Shown here in pieces: positions 1 through 6,471 of a stretch of 64,000 nt of DNA (position 1 is its first letter; every line of letters starts with the position of its first letter). The DNA is taken from contig JAVJRN010000072.1 of assembly GCA_040218415.1 (NCBI GenBank), positions 74,964-138,963 of the forward strand, given 5' to 3'. The position numbers were made by a program, and so were the translations under genes. The notes below the pieces were generated by a model that searched no databases, was not told the DNA's origin, and saw only the letters and a program-made list of their open reading frames with translations. This DNA is from JAVJRN01 sp040218415. Lineage in GTDB: Bacteria > Bacteroidota > Bacteroidia > Cytophagales > Cyclobacteriaceae.

Positions 1-1
1 C

Positions 2-1120
2 GATCGCAACCTAAGACTCCTGGTAGGCCATCAATGGAATTCAAAAAGCGCCATTCTAAAGAGTTCTTTTTTTCATATTCGAGATTTTCAAACATATAAC
101 CACGCCTCTGAAACCAACCTAACTCGCAATATCGCCAAAGTTGATTTTGAATACTTTCAAATAGATAAGGTCATATTGAGCGGCGGATTAGTTGGGCAGC
201 TTGCCCATACCGATGTTGATAATTTTACTACAGACACTTCTCAATGGAAAGTGGAAAATTACGTGCTGGCTCAAGTAAATCCTCTTCCAAAATTAAAGCT
301 TTCCATGAGAGCTCAAAAGAGCTACATAGAAGGGCTAGAAGTCCCGTTTGTTTTTGGAGGAGGCGCAGAGCTTTCAGTAGTGAAGCAACAAAAAACTGAG
401 CTAATTACTGGTGTCAATGTATCGGAAAGCTTTCGTGCGCCAACGCTGAATGACCTTTTTTGGAGCCCGGGCGGTAATCCCGAACTCAAACCTGAACGCG
501 GATTTCACAGTGAATTATTTTTCAAACTTACCCGTCAGGAAAAACAGCAAACTTTTAGAGTCACCACCAATCTCTATCAAACCAAGATTAAAAATATGAT
601 TCAATGGTTGCCAATGTCATCAGCATCTGATCAGGCAATTTGGTCGCCAGAAAATGTAAGAAGTGTCCGTATACGGGGATTAGAGCAGGTTATTTCGTAT
701 AGATACGCCGGTCGATTAACCTTTCGGGCGGAGGCCACTTATTCCTTTAACCAATCCACCAATCTTTCTGCCATTGCCGGCAATGACCTGACCATCGACA
801 AGCAACTGGCATATGTGCCCTTTCATAAGTTGGCCAGCAATGCCTCAGTTGCATTTTCTGGTTGGGCAGTGAATATGAATTATTCCTATACAAGTAGGAG
901 ATATACTGAAGCGAGCAATAGACTGTACGTTGAAGGATTTGGACTCTTCAATACGATACTCTCTAAATCGCTTTCAACCAAATCAAGTCAATTCAACCTG
1001 AGCATTAAAATAGAAAATATTCTTAATAACGATTATCAAAATTACGAACTGCGCGCCACTCCCGGGCGCAGTTATATTCTAAAACTCAATTATAAAATTT
1101 CTAACATTTATTCAGAATGA
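2..1120 (+). CDS. TonB-dependent outer-membrane receptor, C-terminal part (BtuB-like), cut by the window edge
   Basis: The reading frame is open to the first base of the window, so this is the beta-barrel end of a longer receptor; the apparent TTG start at 176 is internal. The sequence has typical BtuB-type barrel segments: RAPTLNDLFWSPGGNPELKPE around the extracellular loops, an ENVRSVRIRGLEQ strand, and a terminal PGRSYILKLNY strand. Such receptors import large substrates across the outer membrane using TonB energy. It overlaps the next lipoprotein gene by 4 bases (ATGA), so the two are translationally coupled. Pairing with a DUF5074-like lipoprotein is characteristic of cobalamin uptake loci, so vitamin B12 is the likely ligand. 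The plug domain and any cobalamin riboswitch would lie outside the window. TonB receptor is near certain; the B12 specificity is inference. Confidence 0.88.
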   Translation, partial: DRNLRLLVGHQWNSKSAILKSSFFHIRDFQTYNHASETNLTRNIAKVDFEYFQIDKVILSGGLVGQLAHTDVDNFTTDTSQWKVENYVLAQVNPLPKLKLSMRAQKSYIEGLEVPFVFGGGAELSVVKQQKTELITGVNVSESFRAPTLNDLFWSPGGNPELKPERGFHSELFFKLTRQEKQQTFRVTTNLYQTKIKNMIQWLPMSSASDQAIWSPENVRSVRIRGLEQVISYRYAGRLTFRAEATYSFNQSTNLSAIAGNDLTIDKQLAYVPFHKLASNASVAFSGWAVNMNYSYTSRRYTEASNRLYVEGFGLFNTILSKSLSTKSSQFNLSIKIENILNNDYQNYELRATPGRSYILKLNYKISNIYSE

Positions 1121-2190
1121 ACTTAAAACGTATCCAATTTTTCCTTTTCCTTTTCGCTTTAAACTTATTTATAGGATGCAGTGATAGCGATGAGCCATCA
1201 CTGGCGCCTGTTGCTTCAGTAGTGATTATTAACGAAGGTAATTTCTCGGCTGCAAATGGCAGTTTTGACCTTTACAATAAGACCAGTGCCGAATATTCGT
1301 CCAATGCATTTCAATCAGCAAATGATTTTCCAGTGGGCAGTACTATTCAAAATGCTATAATAAGTGGTGATTTCATTCTTGCAACCACCAATGCAGTAGA
1401 TAAGCTGGAGATTATTAATAAAGAAACCTTCGAATCAATAACGAGCGTAACCACTGGATTGCATACTCCTTTTGGAGTCGCTGCGAACAATGAATATGCC
1501 TTTTTGACCAATTGGGGAACTTTCAATAGTGAAACCTTTCTTTATGATAACCCTGAAATTATTACCATCAATTTGGCGACTTTTCAGATTAGCTCCACTT
1601 TGGCATTGAATATTCAGCCTCAGCATGTGGTTTATGTTAAAGACAGATTATATGTCAGCGATATTGGTAATTATTTATCAGCTGGAACTACGGTTTCTGT
1701 TTATCAAATCAACGAAGGAACGCTACAACCAGAAAGTACCATCGATGTGCAGCCAGGACCAGACAAAATGGTTATTGATGCTAATGACAACCTTTGGGTA
1801 TTGTGTTCAAGTGGCGCGCTTGTGCATATCGATACAGATAAAAACGAAGTGGTAAATACTATTCAAAGTGTGCCGGTTTTGGGTTTTAACGAAAAACTAA
1901 CAATAGATCCAGCTGGTACTTATCTATTTTGGATAGCTAGTAGCGGCTATCCGGATTATAATTCCGCAATTTATCGACTGGAAATTGCCAATCCGTCGTT
2001 ATCCGAACCAATAATTGAGGGGACTAATTTCCATGGACTTGGCGTGGATGAGGACAATATATTTGTTGGAGATCATGCTGCGTATCAATCTTCGGGTAAA
2101 GTATTGAGGTTTTCGGATTATGATTCAGCACCTAAACTCATTGAAACGCTTCCTTCAGGACTTGCGCCAAATGGGTTCATTTTCAGATAA
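1117..2190 (+). CDS. Surface lipoprotein, YncE/DUF5074-like beta-propeller (BtuG-like)
   Basis: 357 residues. The N-terminus is a lipoprotein signal with lipobox LFIGC followed by SDSDEPS, an acidic stretch of the kind linked to surface export of Bacteroidota lipoproteins. The mature protein opens with VVIINEGNFSAANGSFDLYN, the typical start of the DUF5074/YncE-like propeller family, and then shows repeated blade-like segments (KLEIINKETFESI, PFGVAANNEYAFLTNWGT, KMVIDANDNLWVLCSSG). Family knowledge: BtuG proteins of gut Bacteroides are propeller lipoproteins that capture cobalamin and hand it to BtuB. The gene overlaps the upstream TonB receptor by 4 bases, which fits that role. Fold is well supported; cobalamin binding is inferred from context. 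Confidence 0.8.
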   Translation: MNLKRIQFFLFLFALNLFIGCSDSDEPSLAPVASVVIINEGNFSAANGSFDLYNKTSAEYSSNAFQSANDFPVGSTIQNAIISGDFILATTNAVDKLEIINKETFESITSVTTGLHTPFGVAANNEYAFLTNWGTFNSETFLYDNPEIITINLATFQISSTLALNIQPQHVVYVKDRLYVSDIGNYLSAGTTVSVYQINEGTLQPESTIDVQPGPDKMVIDANDNLWVLCSSGALVHIDTDKNEVVNTIQSVPVLGFNEKLTIDPAGTYLFWIASSGYPDYNSAIYRLEIANPSLSEPIIEGTNFHGLGVDEDNIFVGDHAAYQSSGKVLRFSDYDSAPKLIETLPSGLAPNGFIFR

Positions 2191-2223
2191 AGATTTCAAT
2201 TATCAAAGTAATAGGGTGCCAGC

Positions 2224-2886
2224 TTATATAGTTGTCATCTTATTTTTTTGCTTCCTGATGAAATAAGATAGCATTGGCGAAATAATAACAGTTGGAAGTA
2301 GCCATGCCACCCAAGTATAATTTTGTGGTAAAAATATATTGCTATTTTGAACGGCAAACGCGGTGATTGCGGCAATATAACTTCCGCCCATTGCGCTCAT
2401 GTGTTGTCGGATCCACCAATTTTTGGTTTTTGGTTTTGCTAGTTTAAAACGTCTTAAATCGCTAAAACCTGTGTATGCTGTTCCCCCACCAAATATTAAG
2501 CTTAAAAAGCCGATAACATTCGGAGATTTGGTCACATAAAAAGCGTAACAACCATAACCTATCAGCCCAATGCCAAAAAGCATAGTGGCGCCCGCTACGA
2601 CCCAGTCGTACCACTCTTCCCTGCCAGTGCTTTTTCTTTTTATCACACGAATACCCACAAATGTGGAATAAAAAGTTAAAACGGCAATGACCATTAGAAA
2701 AAAGCTAAATCTGTAGAAAGAGATGACCAATAATGCACTTAAGCAGATCCACCACATTGTTCCAACATAAATTTTTCCAAGTAGCGCATGCCATTTTCCG
2801 CCTTTTCTATTCACCATATTGATAAGTCCAATAGCAAGTACAATGGCACCAGAACTTGCGTGAGACAGCAGTAAAAACTTTTCCAT
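2224..2886 (-). CDS. DUF2306-like integral membrane protein
   Basis: 220 residues with about six to seven hydrophobic segments. The first helix carries a conserved-looking HASSGAIVLAIGLINM stretch followed by RKGGKWHALLGKIYVGTMW, so a His in helix 1 and a second His before helix 2 are present, as in DUF2306-type predicted membrane proteins. A third His lies in the late WWIRQHMSAMGGSYIAA segment. The paired histidines would allow heme or metal binding, but this is not shown. It is convergent with the BtuG-like gene and stands alone between that gene and meaB. Function unknown. Confidence 0.6.
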   Translation of the reverse strand: MEKFLLLSHASSGAIVLAIGLINMVNRKGGKWHALLGKIYVGTMWWICLSALLVISFYRFSFFLMVIAVLTFYSTFVGIRVIKRKSTGREEWYDWVVAGATMLFGIGLIGYGCYAFYVTKSPNVIGFLSLIFGGGTAYTGFSDLRRFKLAKPKTKNWWIRQHMSAMGGSYIAAITAFAVQNSNIFLPQNYTWVAWLLPTVIISPMLSYFIRKQKNKMTTI

Positions 2887-2979
2887 AGTCCGTATTTTCG
2901 ATCAAAGGGAATCCGAATCAGTGATGATCTGAAAAAAATCTTACCGAATTGTAGGTTTTACTCGATGAATTGTAGGACA

Positions 2980-3963
2980 TCAACTTTCAAAAAGTTTTCT
3001 CAATCCATTTCTTACACCCATTTCATTAGCGATTATTTTCGCTTCAATTTGACGATATCTTGCCCTTTTTTCCTCGTCGAAATAGGTATGTTTTATTTCT
3101 TCATCCACTAGTTGTCTATACCAATGTGCATTCTGTATTTGTCTGTTATGCTTGAAAAAATTCTCAGACTGGCTTAATGCGATGAAGCGATTAATGTCAT
3201 CCCATATTTCAGTGATTCCATGCTTCGTCAAGGCTGAGCAAAGCGAAACAGGAACCACCCAGTTGATTTCGTGAGGTGGAAATAGGTGAACAGCATTTTC
3301 AAGAATTTTTTTGGTTTGCTTTGATGCGCCTACATTATCACCGTCTGATTTATTGATTGCAATAATATCTGCCATTTCCATAATGCCTCTTTTGATTCCT
3401 TGTAGTTCGTCACCACCACCCGAGAGCATCAATAATAGAAAACAATCTACCATATCTTTTACTGCTGTTTCGGATTGCCCTACACCTACAGTTTCGACAA
3501 TTATTATGTCAAAGCCCGCCGCTTCACAGAGCAATATGGTTTCTCTCGTTTTATTATTTACACCGCCCAGAGTTTGTCCCGCAGGACTTGGTCTTATATA
3601 AGCATTCGGGTCATGGCTTAATTGCTCCATTCTGGTTTTGTCACCTAAAATACTTCCTCCTGATTTTGAGCTGCTAGGATCGATGGACAATATCGCTAGT
3701 CGGTGACCCTTTTGGGTTAGCTGAGAACCAAATGATTCAATGAACGAGCTTTTGCCTACTCCAGGAACTCCCGTAATCCCCAGTCGTATGCTCTTACCAG
3801 AGTGACTGATGATTTTGTCTAATAACTCTGCTCCTCTGGTAATGTCATCTTTTCGTCGACTTTCAATAAGTGTGATGGCTTTACTAAGCATAAGTCTATC
3901 ATGGTTAATAATGCCATGATAAAGTTCGTCTACAGAAATACGGGTTTTACCGAAATGACCCAT
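2980..3963 (-). CDS. meaB: Methylmalonyl-CoA mutase-associated GTPase MeaB
   Basis: 327 residues, the usual length for MeaB/ArgK G3E-type P-loop GTPases. A Walker A motif GVPGVGKSS sits near residue 65, followed by LAILSIDPSSSKSGGSILGDKTRM, the switch region and family signature, then ETVGVGQSE and the base-recognition motif NKSDGDN. In known systems MeaB gates delivery of adenosylcobalamin to methylmalonyl-CoA mutase and protects the mutase from inactivation. The mutase gene lies 2.5 kb downstream in this strand's upstream direction, separated by the CHASE2 pair, so the two are neighbours but not one operon. It is divergent from the CHASE2 gene over a 130-bp intergenic region. Confidence 0.93.
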   Translation of the reverse strand: MGHFGKTRISVDELYHGIINHDRLMLSKAITLIESRRKDDITRGAELLDKIISHSGKSIRLGITGVPGVGKSSFIESFGSQLTQKGHRLAILSIDPSSSKSGGSILGDKTRMEQLSHDPNAYIRPSPAGQTLGGVNNKTRETILLCEAAGFDIIIVETVGVGQSETAVKDMVDCFLLLMLSGGGDELQGIKRGIMEMADIIAINKSDGDNVGASKQTKKILENAVHLFPPHEINWVVPVSLCSALTKHGITEIWDDINRFIALSQSENFFKHNRQIQNAHWYRQLVDEEIKHTYFDEEKRARYRQIEAKIIANEMGVRNGLRKLFES

Positions 3964-4093
3964 GGTCTTTATTTAAAATTGTTTTATTTTAATAAAAAGT
4001 TATATTTTACTAATTTTGTGTGGTACTAGTCAGATATAGCTTATTAATTGCAGGTAAAATATAAACTTTTGATCACCTGCTAATACTTCAATC

Positions 4094-5341
4094 ATGTTTA
4101 GAAAACTTTGGCTTGACGCAATTTTCGGTACCATCTTCGTTTTTGGTCTAATGGCCTTTTTTAATAGCATGACTGCTTTTAAAATATTCGATGTATTTGA
4201 TCCAATCGGAGAAGCTCTTGGAGATATGGAAACGACCGACATAGTCTTTTCACAATTGAGAGATGATCCTGTTGCTGATGACCGTGTGGTTCTGGTAAAC
4301 ATGGGAATACGCTCAAGAGCCGAGATTGGCTACATGCTTCAAATTATTAATCAATACAATCCTGCAGTGATCGGGGTTGATTCTTTTTTTTATTTTCCAA
4401 AAGAAGACACCTTGGGCGATATGATTCTAGCTGAATCGCTTGCTCAAGTGGAAAATTTGGTAATGGCTACTAAGTTAATTCCACATCCAACAAATCCAGA
4501 GGAAGATTCGGTAGCTACATCATGGCCAATGTTTCAAGGCCTTGCAGATGATGTTGCTTTCGTAAACTTAATCACAGATGCTACCGAACAATCAGATCTG
4601 AAAATGTGTAGGACATTCATTCCTAAAATTGACATTGGAGGAGAAGAGCAAATCGCGTTTTCAGTGAAGCTCGCAAGTTATTTTGATAAGGAAAAAGCCG
4701 AGAAGTTTTTAGAACGAAAGAACGAAGAGGAAATCATAAACTATCGTGGAAACGTGATTGATTATGGCGCTACGAAGTTTGGTAATAAATATTTCGCTTT
4801 GGATACAGAGGATGTTTTTAATGAAAACTTTACTCCAGACATGATCACTGGTAAAGTGGTTATGTTTTGTTATTTAGGTAAATATCTAGGTGATAGAGAG
4901 TCACTGGAGGATAAATTTTATACTCCATTAAATGAAAAGTACATTGGACGCGCATTTCCAGACATGTTTGGAGGGGTTGTACATGCCAATATTATCACCA
5001 TGATTTTAAACGAAGATTATATTAATACAATTAGTGAAACTCAATCCACTGCGATAGGTATCATTCTAGCTTTTTTGAATGTCACATTGTTTTCGTTAAT
5101 TTACAAGAAAATACCAAAATGGTATGATGGGATTACAAAGTTATTTCAGCTAGCTGAAATAGGAGCATTTACCTTTTTGATACTTTATTTATTAGATGTT
5201 TATAGTTTTAAATTAGAAATGGGTTTGGCCTTAGTGGCCATAGGCGTTTCTGGGGATGCTCTTGAAGTTTATTATGGAGTAGTCAAAAATTCTTTTACCC
5301 GAGAAGGTAGGAGATCTTTATTTAAAATGGATAAACTATAA
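4094..5341 (+). CDS. CHASE2-domain membrane sensor without an output domain
   Basis: 415 residues. One transmembrane segment near residues 8-28 is followed by a long extracytoplasmic region with CHASE2 features: VVLVNMGIRSRAEIGYMLQIINQ, VIGVDSFFY, VNLITDATEQSD, and the late GKVVMFCYLGKYLGD and GVVHANIITMILN segments. About three transmembrane helices follow from residue 315 on. The protein then ends with a short basic tail (REGRRSLFKMDKL) instead of the kinase or cyclase domain usual for CHASE2 sensors. It lies 28 bp upstream of a secreted FecR-like protein, a pairing seen in CHASE2/FecR systems, so the two probably work together in the envelope. An exact TAnnTTTG element (TAATTTTG, 4011-4018) lies 76 bp upstream, though without a good -33 partner. 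The signal sensed is unknown. Confidence 0.8.
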   Translation: MFRKLWLDAIFGTIFVFGLMAFFNSMTAFKIFDVFDPIGEALGDMETTDIVFSQLRDDPVADDRVVLVNMGIRSRAEIGYMLQIINQYNPAVIGVDSFFYFPKEDTLGDMILAESLAQVENLVMATKLIPHPTNPEEDSVATSWPMFQGLADDVAFVNLITDATEQSDLKMCRTFIPKIDIGGEEQIAFSVKLASYFDKEKAEKFLERKNEEEIINYRGNVIDYGATKFGNKYFALDTEDVFNENFTPDMITGKVVMFCYLGKYLGDRESLEDKFYTPLNEKYIGRAFPDMFGGVVHANIITMILNEDYINTISETQSTAIGIILAFLNVTLFSLIYKKIPKWYDGITKLFQLAEIGAFTFLILYLLDVYSFKLEMGLALVAIGVSGDALEVYYGVVKNSFTREGRRSLFKMDKL

Positions 5342-5369
5342 CTTTACATTCACAACAAGCAATATAATT

Positions 5370-6296
5370 ATGAGAAAATTAATTTCTTTTGCCGCCGTTT
5401 TAGTATTTCTCACATCTGTCGCCACAGCACAAGACTATACTTTCAGAGTGCTGGTGAACAAGGGTAGTAATAAAATACAACGCGCTGGGAGCGGAGCTCC
5501 TGAGGCATTAAAAACAGGATCAAAACTCTTCGAAAACGATCAAATTATTGCATCTGAGGGAGCATATATCGGATTGATGCACAAGTCGGGTAAAACAACG
5601 GAGATCAAAGAGCAGGGAACTAAAAAGGTTTCTGAGATAGCAAAAACAATCAACGTTGCAGGTACAAGCATCACCAATAGATATGCGCAGTTCGTCTCTA
5701 ACAAGATGAATTCAGAGGAAACTACTGACTACAGATCTAGGTTGAACGCAACTGGAGCGGTTTCTAGAGCAGCAGGATCAGCCGCTATTAATATCTTAGT
5801 GCCTGCGCAGGTAGATGTCATGGGATCGACCTCAATTATAAGATGGGAGGCTCCTGAAGATGCAGCAGACGATATTGTTTATTCTGTAAAAATCAAGAAC
5901 ATTTTTGATGAAGTAATTTTAGCAACTGAGACAAAAGAGACTTTTGTTGAAATTGATTTTACTACTGACGAAATGGCAAATGATGCTGGACTTTATCTTG
6001 TAAAAGTTTACAATGCGGCTGATGAGGAAATAGCTTCCTCGGAAGTTGGTATTAAAATAGCAGACCCTATTGATAAATCAGAAGTGGTGGCAAATTTGAA
6101 AGCTTTGAAAGCTGAAATAAGTGACGATACGCCGTTAAACAAAATTATTTATGCTTCTTTCTATGAGGAGAATGGTTTGTTTTTAGATGCTTTGACAAAA
6201 TATGAGGAGGCAATTGCCATGGCTCCTGAAGTTGAAGAATTTCAAACGATGTACGAAGACTTTAAAGTTGCAGCAGGGCTTGTTAAAGCTGAGTAA
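5370..6296 (+). CDS. Secreted FecR-like protein with C-terminal TPR-like segment
   Basis: 308 residues with a clear Sec signal peptide ending TSVATAQ. Residues about 25-95 resemble the FecR domain fold (ALKTGSKLFENDQIIASEGA, then AYIGLMHKSGKTTEIKEQG). The middle is a beta-rich, Ig-like stretch around residues 145-235 (TSIIRWEAPEDAADDIVYSVKIKN). The C-terminus has a helical pair reading NKIIYASFYEENGLFLDALTKYEEAI, which looks like one TPR unit. It is transcribed just after the CHASE2 sensor and followed by a strong terminator, making a two-gene unit. It may be a periplasmic partner of the CHASE2 protein; no enzymatic role is visible. Confidence 0.7.
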   Translation: MRKLISFAAVLVFLTSVATAQDYTFRVLVNKGSNKIQRAGSGAPEALKTGSKLFENDQIIASEGAYIGLMHKSGKTTEIKEQGTKKVSEIAKTINVAGTSITNRYAQFVSNKMNSEETTDYRSRLNATGAVSRAAGSAAINILVPAQVDVMGSTSIIRWEAPEDAADDIVYSVKIKNIFDEVILATETKETFVEIDFTTDEMANDAGLYLVKVYNAADEEIASSEVGIKIADPIDKSEVVANLKALKAEISDDTPLNKIIYASFYEENGLFLDALTKYEEAIAMAPEVEEFQTMYEDFKVAAGLVKAE

Positions 6297-6323
6297 AGAG
6301 CTGTTTTAATACGAGATAAAATT

Positions 6324-6357
6324 AAAAATCCCTTGAATATACTCAAGGGATTTTTTT
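6324..6357 (+). terminator. Rho-independent terminator after the CHASE2/FecR-like unit
   Basis: A stem of AATCCCTTGA and TCAAGGGATT closes a 6-base loop and is followed by a run of seven T. The left arm is preceded by A residues, so it can also act on the opposite strand, but the mutase gene ends further downstream at 6472. Confidence 0.9.
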
Positions 6358-6471
6358 GTTAGTTACCAGCTCATGAGTCGATAATGACCACTCATTATGG
6401 CTAATTTTTGAATTTTGGAGAGGTTATGAGAAAGCATCATTAATCGTAGAGGTCATTAGAGACTTTCAAAC

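Noticed and set aside
176..1120. TTG at 176 as start of the first gene
   Set aside because: The frame is open without a stop to base 2 with receptor-like sequence, so the gene begins outside the window.
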